Shown: positions 55,438 to 64,000, counted from the stretch's first letter. The stretch: DNA of 64,000 bases from Pseudomonas sp. S37 (GCF_016658545.1 NZ_JACVZC010000015.1:1-64000), one strand, 5' to 3'. Notes: a model not told the origin generated them from the letters alone. Translations and numbers: made by a program.

Positions 55438-56952
55438 ATGGCCGCCAAGCGCCTGAACCAGAAAGACAAGTACCGCTGCCTGACCCGCGACCTGGGCTGG
55501 GAGCCGAGCTACCAGCTCAAGGACGACATCTATCCCTACGAGCGGTTCGAAGGTATCAAGATCACCGACTGGGACAAGTGGGAAGACCCGTTCCGCCTGA
55601 CGATGGACGCCTACTGGAAATACCAGGCCGAGAAAGAAAAGAAGCTGTACGCCATCTTCGACGCCTTTGCCCAGAACAACGGCCACCAGAACATCTCCGA
55701 TGCCCGCTACGTCAATGCCCTGAAGCTGTTCCTGAGCGGTGTCACGCCGTTGGAGTACCAGGCTTACCAAGGCTTTGCCCGGGTCGGTCGGCACTTTGGC
55801 GGCGCCGGCGCCCGGGTGGCCTGCCAGATGCAGGCCATCGACGAACTGCGCCACGTGCAGACCCAGGTGCACGCCATGAGCCACTACAACAAGCACTTCA
55901 ACGGCCTGCATGACTTTGCCCACATGCACGACCGGGTGTGGTTCCTGTCGGTGCCCAAGTCGTTCTTCGAGGATGCACGCACGGCAGGCCCGTTCGAGTT
56001 CCTTACCGCCATTTCGTTCTCGTTCGAGTACGTGCTGACCAACCTGCTGTTCGTGCCGTTCATGTCCGGCGCTGCGTTCAATGGCGACATGGCCACAGTC
56101 ACCTTCGGCTTCTCGGCGCAGTCCGACGAGGCCCGGCACATGACCCTGGGCCTGGAGGTGATCAAGTTCCTGCTGGAGCAGCACGAGGACAATGTGCCGA
56201 TCGTGCAGCGCTGGATCGACAAGTGGTTCTGGCGCGGCTACCGGCTGCTGACCCTGGTCGGCATGATGATGGACTACATGTTGCCGAATAAAGTGATGTC
56301 CTGGGCCGAAGCCTGGGAGGTGTACTTCGAACAGGCCGGCGGTGCGCTGTTCAAGGACCTGGAACGCTACGGCATTCGCCCGCCCAAATACGTCGAGCAG
56401 ACCACCATCGGCAAGGAGCACATCAGCCACCAGGCCTGGTCGATCTTCTACCAGTACAGCCAGGCCACCAACTTCCACACCTGGATCCCCACCGACGAGG
56501 AACTGGACTGGCTGTCGGCCAAGTACCCGGACACCTTCGACCGCTACTACCGGCCACGCTACGAGCACTGGCGCGAGCTGCAGGCACGCGGCGAACGCTT
56601 CTACAACCCGACGCTGCCGATGCTGTGCCAGATCTGCCAGATCCCGCTGGCCTTCACCGAGCCGGATGCGCCCACGCAACTGAGCCACCGCAGCCTGGTG
56701 CATGAGGGCGAGCGCTACCACTTCTGCTCCGACGGGTGCTGCGACATCTTCGCCTTTGAGCCGGAAAAGTACGTGCAGGCCTGGCTGCCGGTGCACCAGA
56801 TCCTGCAGGGCAACTGCGGTGGCGCCGATGTCGAGGCAGTGGTGCGCGACTACTACAACATCGCCCACGGGCAGGACAACTTCGAATACCAGGGCTCGCC
56901 CGAGCAGCAGCGCTGGCAGGCGCTGCAGGGTACCGAACGCAAGTTCGGCTGA
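55438..56952 (+). CDS. dmpN: Phenol hydroxylase alpha (large, diiron oxygenase) subunit DmpN
   Basis: 504 aa. The six iron ligands of bacterial multicomponent monooxygenases are present: Glu106 (PLEYQ), Glu136 and His139 (DELRH), Glu197 (FSFEYV), Glu231 and His234 (DEARH), with the spacing seen in toluene o-xylene monooxygenase. A C-terminal YHS-type zinc region (CQICQIPLAF ... YHFCSDGCCDIF) is characteristic of phenol hydroxylases. It hydroxylates phenol (and probably cresols) to catechols with O2. GGGAGACC precedes the ATG. Confidence 0.94.
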   Translation: MAAKRLNQKDKYRCLTRDLGWEPSYQLKDDIYPYERFEGIKITDWDKWEDPFRLTMDAYWKYQAEKEKKLYAIFDAFAQNNGHQNISDARYVNALKLFLSGVTPLEYQAYQGFARVGRHFGGAGARVACQMQAIDELRHVQTQVHAMSHYNKHFNGLHDFAHMHDRVWFLSVPKSFFEDARTAGPFEFLTAISFSFEYVLTNLLFVPFMSGAAFNGDMATVTFGFSAQSDEARHMTLGLEVIKFLLEQHEDNVPIVQRWIDKWFWRGYRLLTLVGMMMDYMLPNKVMSWAEAWEVYFEQAGGALFKDLERYGIRPPKYVEQTTIGKEHISHQAWSIFYQYSQATNFHTWIPTDEELDWLSAKYPDTFDRYYRPRYEHWRELQARGERFYNPTLPMLCQICQIPLAFTEPDAPTQLSHRSLVHEGERYHFCSDGCCDIFAFEPEKYVQAWLPVHQILQGNCGGADVEAVVRDYYNIAHGQDNFEYQGSPEQQRWQALQGTERKFG

Positions 56953-56963
56953 TGCGTTGATGC

Positions 56964-56990
56964 GCCAGGGCGCCCTTATCGCGCCCTGGC
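56964..56990 (+). terminator. Intra-operon hairpin between dmpN and dmpO
   Basis: A perfect 10-bp stem (gccagggcgc / gcgccctggc) with a 7-base loop sits 12 bases after the dmpN stop and 28 before the dmpO start. It is followed by TTCT only, so it is probably a partial terminator or an mRNA-stabilising/processing element within the operon. Confidence 0.55.
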
Positions 56991-57017
56991 TTCTACAAGA
57001 ACAAGAGGAAATGTGCC

Positions 57018-57377
57018 ATGCCCGTGACCGCCATCGGCAACTACACCGCCCAACCCCTGGACCGCCAGGCCAACTTCCACGGCGCCCAGCTGGTGTACCT
57101 GTGCTGGGAACAGCACTTGCTGTTCTGCGCACCGTTCACCTTGCCGGTAGACCCGGCGCTGCCCTTTGCCACTTTTATCGAGCAGGTGGTCAAACCCGCC
57201 ATTGCCCTGCACCCGGACGCCGCACAGGTCGACTTTGCCGCCGTGCACTGGCGCCTTGACGAGCAGCCGTTCACACCCGACCTGGGCCGTGGCCTGGCGG
57301 CTAACGGCGTAGTTCATAAAAGCCTGCTGCACCTGCACACCCCCGGCCTCGACGGCCTGGGCGGCAGCCACAACTGA
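57018..57377 (+). CDS. dmpO: Phenol hydroxylase gamma subunit DmpO
   Basis: 119 aa, identical in length to DmpO. The sequence (AQPLDRQANFHGAQLVYLCWEQHLLFCAPFTLPVDPALPF) matches the small gamma subunit of the (alpha-beta-gamma)2 oxygenase. AAGAGGAAA precedes the ATG. The stop lies 11 bases before dmpP. Confidence 0.9.
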   Translation: MPVTAIGNYTAQPLDRQANFHGAQLVYLCWEQHLLFCAPFTLPVDPALPFATFIEQVVKPAIALHPDAAQVDFAAVHWRLDEQPFTPDLGRGLAANGVVHKSLLHLHTPGLDGLGGSHN

Positions 57378-57388
57378 GGAATGCCGCC

Positions 57389-58450
57389 ATGAGCTATCAC
57401 GTCACCATCGAACCCACCGGTGAACAGATCGAAGTGGAGGAAGGCCAGACCATCCTCGAAGCGGCCTTGCGCCAAGGCGTGTGGCTGCCGTTTGCCTGTG
57501 GCCACGGCACCTGCGCGACGTGCAAGTGCCAGGTGCTGGAAGGCGAGGTCGACCTCGGTGCGGCATCATCCTTTGCCCTGATGGACATGGAGCGCGACGA
57601 GGGCAAGGTGCTGGCCTGCTGTGCCATCCCGCAGAGTGACCTGGTGATCGAGGCCGATATCGATGTCGACCCGGACTTCGCCGGCCTGCCGGTGCAGGAC
57701 TACCGCGCGGTGGTCACCGGGCTGGTAGAGCTGTCGCCGACCATTCGCGGCGTGCACCTTAAGCTCGATCGGCCGATGGCCTTTCAGGCCGGGCAGTATG
57801 TGAACCTGCAACTGCCGGGCATCGAAGGTTCCCGCGCGTTCTCCCTGGCCAACCCGCCACAGCAGGCAGACGAGGTGGAGCTGCATGTGCGCCTGGTGGA
57901 AGGCGGCTTGGCCACCGGGCACATTCACCAGCAGCTGCAGGTGGGCGATGCACTGGAGTTGTCCGGGCCTTACGGGCAGTTCTTCGTGCGCAGCTCGCAG
58001 CCGGGCGACCTGATCTTCATCGCCGGCGGCTCGGGGTTGTCCAGCCCGCAATCGATGATCCTCGACCTGCTGGCGCGTGGCGACACCCGGCGCATCACCC
58101 TGTTCCAGGGCGCCCGCACCCGGGCCGAGCTGTACAACCGCGAGCTGTTCGAAGGGCTGGCTGCCCGGCATGCCAATTTCAGTTATGTGCCGGCCCTCAG
58201 CCAGGCCGCCGAGGACGCGCAGTGGCAAGGCGTGCGCGGTTACGTGCACGACGCGGCCCGGCAGTATTTCGATGGCCGCTTCAACGGCCACAAGGCCTAC
58301 CTGTGCGGCCCGCCACCGATGATCGACGCGGCCATCTCCTGCCTGATGCAGGGCCGCCTGTTCGAGCGCGACATCTTCATGGAGCGCTTCTACAGCGCGG
58401 CCGATGGCGCAGCAGAAGGGCAGCGCTCGGCCCTGTTCAAACGCATCTGA
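57389..58450 (+). CDS. dmpP: Phenol hydroxylase reductase DmpP
   Basis: 353 aa, identical in length to DmpP. N-terminal plant-type [2Fe-2S] ferredoxin domain with Cys37, Cys42, Cys45 (CGHGTCATCKC) and a fourth Cys at 77/78, then an FAD domain (AFSLANPP) and an NAD-binding domain (FIAGGSGLSSPQSMI, YLCGPPPMIDAA). It passes electrons from NADH to the diiron centre of DmpN. Confidence 0.93.
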   Translation: MSYHVTIEPTGEQIEVEEGQTILEAALRQGVWLPFACGHGTCATCKCQVLEGEVDLGAASSFALMDMERDEGKVLACCAIPQSDLVIEADIDVDPDFAGLPVQDYRAVVTGLVELSPTIRGVHLKLDRPMAFQAGQYVNLQLPGIEGSRAFSLANPPQQADEVELHVRLVEGGLATGHIHQQLQVGDALELSGPYGQFFVRSSQPGDLIFIAGGSGLSSPQSMILDLLARGDTRRITLFQGARTRAELYNRELFEGLAARHANFSYVPALSQAAEDAQWQGVRGYVHDAARQYFDGRFNGHKAYLCGPPPMIDAAISCLMQGRLFERDIFMERFYSAADGAAEGQRSALFKRI

Positions 58451-58526
58451 GCATCTCCAGGCCCGGCGCCCCGAACGCGGGGGGCCGGTGTGCACCCGAC
58501 CGAAAACAACAATAAAGGTTGACCCG

Positions 58527-59426
58527 ATGACCCCGACCCTCGCGAACCTGCTTCGCCTTGCCGTGTGCGCCTCGTTGTCTGGCGCTGCCAACCTGTCCCA
58601 TGCCACCGAAGGCGGTGGCACCTCGTACCCGTTGGGGGCCGAGAACTACATGTCTGGCGCCATGCCGCCGCCAGGCCTGTACGGCCAGCTGTTCGTCAAC
58701 CACTACGAAGCCGACAACCTGCGTGGCAACGACGGGCGCAAGTTGCCGGTGGATTTCCGTGTGCGTGCCAACGCCATCGTGCCGCGCTTCATCTGGGTGA
58801 GTGACTACACACTGTTGGGCGGCAGCCTGGCGCTGCATGCGATCGTGCCATTGGTCGACGTCAAGGTTTCGCTCAACGGCCAGTCGCAGCAAAACAGCGG
58901 CCTGGGCGACGTGATCTTCGGCCCGGCGCTGGGTTTTCACCACAGCGACAAGTTCCACAGCATCCTCGCCTTCGACATGATTGCCCCCACTGGCCGCTAC
59001 GACAAGGATGACCTGGCCAACCCCGGGCGCAACTACTGGGTGTTCGAGCCGGTGTATGCGATGAGCTACGTCGACCCGACCGGGCTGAACCTGGATGCCA
59101 AGCTCATGTACGACTTCAACCGGCGCAACCCGGCCACCGATTACCGCTCGGGGCAGGAGTTTCATGTGGACTATGCCGTGGGCTGGGGGTTGGGCAATGG
59201 CTGGGTGTTGGGGGTAGGGGGGTACTACTACCGGCAGACCACCTATGACAACCAGGATGGCGAGCGGATCGAAGACAACAAAGGCCGCAGCTTTGCCATC
59301 GGCCCGTCGATCAAGTACAGCGGCGAAGGCGGGTGGTTCGTGACGGCGAAGTGGTCGAAGGAAACCGAAGTGCGCAACCGTGCCCAGGGTGATGCTTACT
59401 GGCTGAAGCTGACCTTGCCCTTCTAG
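58527..59426 (+). CDS. Outer-membrane protein of the phenol MetA-deg family
   Basis: 299 aa. A signal peptide (LRLAVCASLSGAANLSHA, cleavage near residue 27) is followed by a beta-barrel-like domain (YPLGAENYMSGAMPPPGLYGQLFVNHYEADNL, ILAFDMIAPTGRYDK, VDYAVGWGLGNGWVLGVGGYYYRQTTYDN) ending LKLTLPF. This is the Phenol_MetA_deg-type family, whose members occur with aromatic catabolism and are thought to help uptake across the outer membrane. It lies 76 bases after dmpP in the same direction and probably belongs to the operon. Confidence 0.85.
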   Translation: MTPTLANLLRLAVCASLSGAANLSHATEGGGTSYPLGAENYMSGAMPPPGLYGQLFVNHYEADNLRGNDGRKLPVDFRVRANAIVPRFIWVSDYTLLGGSLALHAIVPLVDVKVSLNGQSQQNSGLGDVIFGPALGFHHSDKFHSILAFDMIAPTGRYDKDDLANPGRNYWVFEPVYAMSYVDPTGLNLDAKLMYDFNRRNPATDYRSGQEFHVDYAVGWGLGNGWVLGVGGYYYRQTTYDNQDGERIEDNKGRSFAIGPSIKYSGEGGWFVTAKWSKETEVRNRAQGDAYWLKLTLPF

Positions 59427-59447
59427 CTTAAGGGGCAGACGCATACC

Positions 59448-59569
59448 CCCTGTAGGAGCGGCCTTGTGTCGCGATCGGGCCGCAAAGCGGCCCCAGCAAT
59501 ATCAGCAGCACGGCTGAAATCGAGGGGCCGCTGTGCGGCCCGATCGCGACACAAGGCCGCCCCTACAGG
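59448..59569. repeat. Large inverted pair of REP elements
   Basis: Mirror copies (cctgtaggagcggccttgtg ... and ... cacaaggccgcccctacagg) with inner stems gggccgcaaagcggccc / ggggccgctgtgcggccc. They fill the 169-base gap between the phenol operon and the convergent pirin gene and could act as the operon's transcript end. Confidence 0.85.
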
Positions 59570-59595
59570 TATTGCGCTATCAAGGCCAACGGTGA

Positions 59596-60294
59596 TCAGG
59601 CCACATCCACCAGCACGATTTCGCTATCTTCAATGGCGGTCACCCGCAGCACTTCTTCCTGCTCGATCGCCACCCCATCACGCGCCCTGGCCTGCAGCCC
59701 ATTGACTTCCACCAGCCCCTTGGCCGGTACCAGGTAGCCCCGGCGGGCGGTGTCGAAGCGGTACTCGGCAGTTTCACCCGCCTTCAGGGTGGCGGCTACC
59801 AACCGCGCATCGGCGCGGATCTGCAGGCTGTCTTCGTCATCGGCGCGGCCACTGGCCAGGGTCACAAAGCCTTCGCCACGCTCACCTTTGGGAAACGGCC
59901 GGGTGCCCCACTGCGGTGCTTCACCGGTGCGGTCCGGCACGATCCAGATCTGGAAGATACGGGTATCGACGTCTTCCTGGTTGTACTCGCTATGCACGAT
60001 GCCGGTACCGGCGCTCATCACCTGCACGTCACCGGCTTCGGTGCGGCCCTTGTTACCCAGGCTGTCCTGGTGGGTAATTGCGCCTTCACGCACATAGGTA
60101 ATGATTTCCATGTCGCGGTGCGGGTGCGGTGGGAAGCCGCTGCCAGCTGCGATCAGGTCGTCGTTCCAGACCCGCAGGTTGCCCCAGTGCATGCGCGCCG
60201 GGTCGTAGTACTCGGCAAACGAGAAATGGTGGTGGGCGTCGAGCCAGCCGTGGTTGGCGTGGCCGAGGCTGTCGAACGGTCGCAGTTGCAGCAT
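59596..60294 (-). CDS. Pirin-like cupin protein (YhhW/quercetinase type)
   Basis: 232 aa bicupin. The metal-binding cupin signature FPPHPHRDMEIITYVREGAITHQDSLGN (His and Glu ligands), VMSAGTGIVHSEYN and a degenerate second cupin domain fit the YhhW-type pirin proteins, some of which show quercetin 2,3-dioxygenase activity. Cytosolic. It is divergent from the helicase gene; the 220-base gap is AT-rich at 60330-60400, a likely promoter region, but no regulator site was recognised. Confidence 0.88.
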   Translation of the reverse strand: MLQLRPFDSLGHANHGWLDAHHHFSFAEYYDPARMHWGNLRVWNDDLIAAGSGFPPHPHRDMEIITYVREGAITHQDSLGNKGRTEAGDVQVMSAGTGIVHSEYNQEDVDTRIFQIWIVPDRTGEAPQWGTRPFPKGERGEGFVTLASGRADDEDSLQIRADARLVAATLKAGETAEYRFDTARRGYLVPAKGLVEVNGLQARARDGVAIEQEEVLRVTAIEDSEIVLVDVA

Positions 60295-60514
60295 GGTCGT
60301 GCTCCTTGAATCAGCGGAATGAGGCCATGATGCGCCAAATAAACATCGAAAATAAGCGTAAATATCGGCTTAAAACAATCAGTATATTGAATGTTGTCGT
60401 GTGCAGCTGTTGACCCGTTTCATCGCCTAATCCACTGATCTGCAAGCATTCGCTGGCGATTTTCTGGCGATGCGGCGAACATGCCGGCTGATTTTGTTTT
60501 TCAATGGAGTGACC

Positions 60515-62986
60515 GTGGCCCACGAGCAACCCCTGGCCCCCGCCGACCTTACCCCGCCCGCCCAATTACCCTGGTTGCGCCGCCTGGCCGCACGCCTGTT
60601 AGGGCGCGGCCTGACCCGTCTGCAGGCGCAGCACCGTGATTCTTGGTTCCTTGGCCACGCCACGGGCCAGCGCAGTGGCCACGCCGACGGTTTGCGTGAC
60701 GGCTTCGAGCGTGGGAGGGTGGAGGGCTATGAGGCCGGGCGCCAAGTGCTGGTGATTCGCGATAGCCGCCCCGACATCGCCGCAGTGCCCGGCCGCGACG
60801 ACAACCTGTTCGACGACTGGCGCCTGCCGCTGACGGCCGAGTTGAAAAAGCGTTTCAAGGCCGATGTCGCCCAGCGCCTGCCCGCCGAGGCGCAACCCAG
60901 CGCCGCGCAATGGAAGCTGATTTTCAGCGACACACCGTCCACCTGCGTAGTGGCCGGGGCCGGGGCCGGCAAGTCGACGTCGCTGGTGCTGCGCATCCTG
61001 CTGTTGCGTCACTACCTGGGTTACGAGCTGGATGCGATGACCGTGGTCACCTTCACCCGCGAGTCGCGCAAGGACTTCATCAAGCGCCTGCTGCAGGTGT
61101 TCGCCTTGTGGCAGATCAACCTGCAACCGGCGCAGGCCCGTGAGCTGGTGCGCACCTTCCACTCGCGAATTTTGCCGCTGGTACGCAGCCTGCCGGGCTT
61201 CGACCAGGTGCGTGCCTTCGAAACGCTGGGCAACGAGATGCCTGCCGGGCGCGAGGCCGAGGCCGACAGCAACCCCTTCGACCTGCGGCTGAACGATGCC
61301 CAGCGCCAACAGCTGAACCAGTGCTACAGCAACGTGCTGGGCGAGAGCCCACGCTTTGCCGAGCTGGTCGGCCTGTTGCGCAGCGAAGCTTTGCAGCTCA
61401 AGCCATTGGACCCAAACAACCCCGACGTACAGAAGCGCGCCCAGGTAACCCAGTTGGCTGCCCAGCGCGACGAAGAACTGTGCGACGTGATCGAGGACCT
61501 GTGGTTTGCCGCCGGAGCCTGGCCGATCAAGGGCATCGAACCGTGCCGCGAAACCGTCGAGATCCGTGGCAGCCGCTTCCATGTGCATGGGCGCCTGGCG
61601 GGTGACGGGCCATTGGTGGTGCTGGGCTTTGATCCCGCGGAAAGCGCGCAGTACCAGCGCCCCGGCGCCAAGTTGGCGGTGCGTGGTGAATGGGCGGTCA
61701 AGCGCACCTTGTTGCAGGCGTTCTGTGACAGGCCGCTGATCTGGCTCGACAACTACGCCATGGCCCGGCGCTTGGCAGCCTCACTGGCCGGTGATGCGGT
61801 GGCCGGCCCCGGCTTTGAATACAAGGTCAAGGGCGAACTGGCCCCGGCCCCGCTGCTGGATGCGTTCGTCGCGGCGGCCAACTTCATCGAGAACCTCGGC
61901 CTGGATGTAAATACGGCGGTGGCGGCAATGAGCTTCCCGTCCGGCGACAGCGACGCGCTGTTCTTCGAGGCACTGGCCCTGTACTGGAAAGCCCTGGAGG
62001 CGCACCTGCTGGACCAGTCGCCACCGGTGATGAGCTACAACCGCATGTTCGCCCTGTTCGGCGAGAACAATCCGGAAAACCTGCGCCTGTTGCCTGACCC
62101 GCTGTTGCGGCCTTTGGCGCACCTGATGATCGACGAGTTCCAGGACGTGTCGCCGCAGATTGTCAGCTGGCTGCGCGCCAGCCTTGCCGAAATCCGCCGG
62201 CGCGGCCCGGCCATGCACACCGGTCGCCATGCCCAGCACTCGTCGCTGCTGTGCGTGGGTGATGACTGGCAGTCGATCTATGGTTGGCGCGGCAGTTCGC
62301 CGAAGTACTTCATGGAGTTCTCCAAGGCCTTCCTGTCGCCGGCCAATACCCGGGTGATGCTGGTCGACAACTACCGTTGCCAACAGCAGGTGATCGACGC
62401 TGCCGAGCACCTGGTCAAGGGCACCCCGGCGATTGCCGGCAAGAAAGCCCGGGCCAGTGGCCCGGCAGCCGAACTGCCGGGCTCGCCGGTCAAGGTGTTC
62501 GACCGTGACGAGGCGGCCCTGGGTGAAACGCTGATCGAGCACTACCAGCGCGGCGAAACGGTGATGATGCTGTACCGCAAAGGGGGCGACCGGGCGCTGA
62601 TGGCCGAGCACCTGCAAAGCGTGCTGCACGCCGAAGCGGCGCTGCCGGCCGAACAGCGCCGCCTGCGCCAGTTGACCTACCACAGTGCCAAGGGCTTGCA
62701 GGCCGACGCGGTGTTCATGCTTGGCGACTGCCAGTACCTGACCAGCTCGCCTTACAAGAACCAGGTGTACCGCCAGGCCGGGTTAGGCAAGGCCGGTGAT
62801 GCCCAACCGTTCGATACCGCGCAGAAAGAAGAAGTGCAGCGCCTGGCCTACGTGGCGGTGACCCGTGCGGTGCAGCACTGCTACTGGCATGTGGAGGCCG
62901 CCAACGGCGAAGCCGCGGCGGCCCCACGGGCGTCGGGCCAGGTGGATGGCAAGCAGGCCTTCTTCGAGGACCTGCGCGGGCAGTGA
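60515..62986 (+). CDS. UvrD/Rep-like superfamily 1 DNA helicase (GTG start)
   Basis: 823 aa from the GTG at 60515, chosen because GGAG lies just before it; the ATG at 60470 has no ribosome site. Motif I GAGAGKS (148-154), motif II DEFQD (about 540), motif III GDDWQSIYGWRGS, motif IV VDNYRC, motif V TYHSAKGLQADAV and motif VI YVAVTRA are all present. The N-terminal 145 residues are not typical of UvrD and contain no known domain. It should unwind DNA with 3'-5' polarity; its exact repair role is unknown. Confidence 0.87.
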   Translation: MAHEQPLAPADLTPPAQLPWLRRLAARLLGRGLTRLQAQHRDSWFLGHATGQRSGHADGLRDGFERGRVEGYEAGRQVLVIRDSRPDIAAVPGRDDNLFDDWRLPLTAELKKRFKADVAQRLPAEAQPSAAQWKLIFSDTPSTCVVAGAGAGKSTSLVLRILLLRHYLGYELDAMTVVTFTRESRKDFIKRLLQVFALWQINLQPAQARELVRTFHSRILPLVRSLPGFDQVRAFETLGNEMPAGREAEADSNPFDLRLNDAQRQQLNQCYSNVLGESPRFAELVGLLRSEALQLKPLDPNNPDVQKRAQVTQLAAQRDEELCDVIEDLWFAAGAWPIKGIEPCRETVEIRGSRFHVHGRLAGDGPLVVLGFDPAESAQYQRPGAKLAVRGEWAVKRTLLQAFCDRPLIWLDNYAMARRLAASLAGDAVAGPGFEYKVKGELAPAPLLDAFVAAANFIENLGLDVNTAVAAMSFPSGDSDALFFEALALYWKALEAHLLDQSPPVMSYNRMFALFGENNPENLRLLPDPLLRPLAHLMIDEFQDVSPQIVSWLRASLAEIRRRGPAMHTGRHAQHSSLLCVGDDWQSIYGWRGSSPKYFMEFSKAFLSPANTRVMLVDNYRCQQQVIDAAEHLVKGTPAIAGKKARASGPAAELPGSPVKVFDRDEAALGETLIEHYQRGETVMMLYRKGGDRALMAEHLQSVLHAEAALPAEQRRLRQLTYHSAKGLQADAVFMLGDCQYLTSSPYKNQVYRQAGLGKAGDAQPFDTAQKEEVQRLAYVAVTRAVQHCYWHVEAANGEAAAAPRASGQVDGKQAFFEDLRGQ

Positions 62987-63172
62987 GGGTCGGTGACGGT
63001 TAAGTCACAGTCGGTGACGGGCCAGTGGGGTGCCTGACGTTGCGCCAAGGTAACGTGTCGGAGCCCCTTGCGGCCCGGCGCAAGGGTTGCCGCTGGCGAC
63101 AGCAGGCGAAGGGGCCGGCGGCGTATCTGGCCTGGTGTGGTCGTACCAGGCTGCAAGTCAGGAAGCGTACCC

Positions 63173-64000
63173 ATGCGATCTGCATCGACACCCAAGGATC
63201 ATCTGCTAGACCTGAACGGCATAGAGATTGCCGTACGTTGCTGGGGGCCGGAAGACGGTATCCCGGTGCTGGCCCTGCATGGCTGGCTGGATAATGCCGC
63301 CTCGTTCGAGCGCTTGGCACCGATGCTCGATGGCTGTTTCGTGGTGGCCCCCGATCTGGTCGGTCACGGTCGTTCCGACCACCGTCGCCACGACAGTGGC
63401 TACTACCTGTGGGAGCACGCCGAGGACATGCTGGCGGTGGCCGACAGCCTGGGCCTGGGGCAATTTCATGTGCTGGCCCATGGTATGGGCACTGGCGTGG
63501 CGTCGCTGCTGGCAGCGATGACCAGTGGTATTGCCAGCATGACCTTCCTTGATGGCATGGGCGCACCGTTCACGGTGGCCGAGGACGACCGCGTGCAGCA
63601 CCTGGCGCGGGCCTACCGGCTCAAACGCATGGTCCAGCGCAGCCAGCTACAGGGTTTTGCAGAGCCGGACGTCGGCCGCTTCGACGACCTCGACACCGCC
63701 TTGGCCCAGCGCCGCGAACGCCTGGATACCGAGCTGTCGGAAGGTGCCGCACGGCTGCTGGCGCTGCGCGACCTGTTGCAGTTGGGGGATGGATACTGCT
63801 GGCGCCACGACCCGCGGCTGGTGCTGCCCGAACCGATGCCGCTGACCGAGCGCGAAGCCTGCGACCTGCTCACCCAGATTCACTGCCCGCTGTATCTGCT
63901 GTTTGGCCGCCAGGGTGCATTTACCGGCGAAGGCTTCAGCCGGCGCCAGGCCGCCTTGCCCAGCCAGGCGAAAATTTCCTGGCACCCGGGTGGTCACCAC
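63173..64000 (+). CDS. Alpha/beta-hydrolase-fold protein lacking the nucleophile serine (partial, 3' end outside window)
   Basis: At least 276 aa, open to the right edge. AGGAAG precedes the ATG. The fold is clear: LALHGWLDNAASFERLAPML (oxyanion region) and APDLVGHGRSDHR. The nucleophile elbow, normally G-H-S-M-G, reads A-H-G-M-G at residues 102-106, so Gly104 replaces the catalytic serine. A late motif WHPGGHH near the edge would carry the catalytic His. Family members hydrolyse esters or other bonds; this copy may be inactive as a serine hydrolase or may use another mechanism. Confidence 0.8.
   Translation, partial: MRSASTPKDHLLDLNGIEIAVRCWGPEDGIPVLALHGWLDNAASFERLAPMLDGCFVVAPDLVGHGRSDHRRHDSGYYLWEHAEDMLAVADSLGLGQFHVLAHGMGTGVASLLAAMTSGIASMTFLDGMGAPFTVAEDDRVQHLARAYRLKRMVQRSQLQGFAEPDVGRFDDLDTALAQRRERLDTELSEGAARLLALRDLLQLGDGYCWRHDPRLVLPEPMPLTEREACDLLTQIHCPLYLLFGRQGAFTGEGFSRRQAALPSQAKISWHPGGHH

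Noticed and set aside
55183-57132. Open frame of 649 codons on the minus strand
   Set aside because: Antisense shadow of dmpM-dmpN-dmpO, whose identity is certain.
63206-63601. Open frame on the minus strand near the right edge
   Set aside because: Antisense to the alpha/beta-hydrolase gene, which has a ribosome site and recognisable fold motifs.

Overview
This window is GC-rich, densely coded chromosomal DNA that looks like a member of the Pseudomonas putida group. The evidence is gene content and layout typical of fluorescent pseudomonads (AotJQMOP-like transporter, SfnR-type regulator, several FecI/FecR/TonB-receptor trios, DmpKLMNOP phenol hydroxylase), and many REP elements (gcggctttagccgc / gcgggtgaacccgc type, ending in cccacagg or cctacagg) in the gaps between genes. 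No rRNA, tRNA, CRISPR array, insertion sequence or prophage was recognised. All calls come from reading the sequence; no database search was run.

Layout. 1-7.7 kb: housekeeping and detoxification genes (SDR oxidoreductase, HAD 5'-nucleotidase, D-2-hydroxyacid dehydrogenase, LysR/MFS divergent pair, glutathione S-transferase, small unknown proteins). 8-12.9 kb: a sulfur-acquisition-like unit, with a periplasmic sulfonate-type binding protein, a secreted LIP-family lipase and an SsuD/SfnG-like flavin monooxygenase in one operon, divergent from an SfnR-like sigma-54 activator. 13-17 kb: dctA-ttdA-ttdB (C4-dicarboxylate/tartrate uptake and dehydration) with a divergent LysR regulator. 17.2-21.3 kb, 33.0-37.1 kb and 43.5-47.5 kb: three separate ECF sigma / FecR / TonB-receptor iron-uptake trios. 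21.5-24.8 kb: a nitrilase-family hydrolase, an anion:cation symporter gene that is frameshifted at a G8 run, and a LysR regulator. 24.9-26.2 kb: a PBP5/6-type D,D-carboxypeptidase with a tiny lipoprotein-like ORF. 27.7-32.8 kb: an AotJQMOP-like basic amino acid ABC operon with an RpiR regulator at its end. 37.2-38.7 kb: hipBA-like toxin/antitoxin. 38.8-43.4 kb: isochorismatase-like hydrolase, a DUF3857/transglutaminase protein and a LysR/flavin-monooxygenase pair. 47.6-50.4 kb: an unusual fused protein, adenylation domain + carrier domain + membrane acyltransferase. 50.7-59.4 kb: phenol catabolism (catA, a DmpR/MopR-type regulator, dmpKLMNOP and an outer-membrane protein). 59.6-64 kb: pirin, a UvrD-like helicase and the start of an alpha/beta hydrolase lacking its nucleophile serine.

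How it works together. The best supported system is the phenol block. A MopR/DmpR-type sensor with conserved phenol and zinc residues sits between the hydroxylase operon and catA. Both flanking genes carry an exact sigma-54 -24/-12 promoter and DmpR-like upstream palindromes, so hydroxylation of phenol to catechol and ortho-cleavage of catechol appear to be driven by one regulator, without meta-cleavage genes. The most unusual single gene is the A-PCP-acyltransferase fusion at 47.6-50.4 kb, whose adenylation domain resembles alpha-aminoadipate reductase (Lys2) rather than ordinary NRPS modules; it lies directly upstream of one iron-signalling trio.
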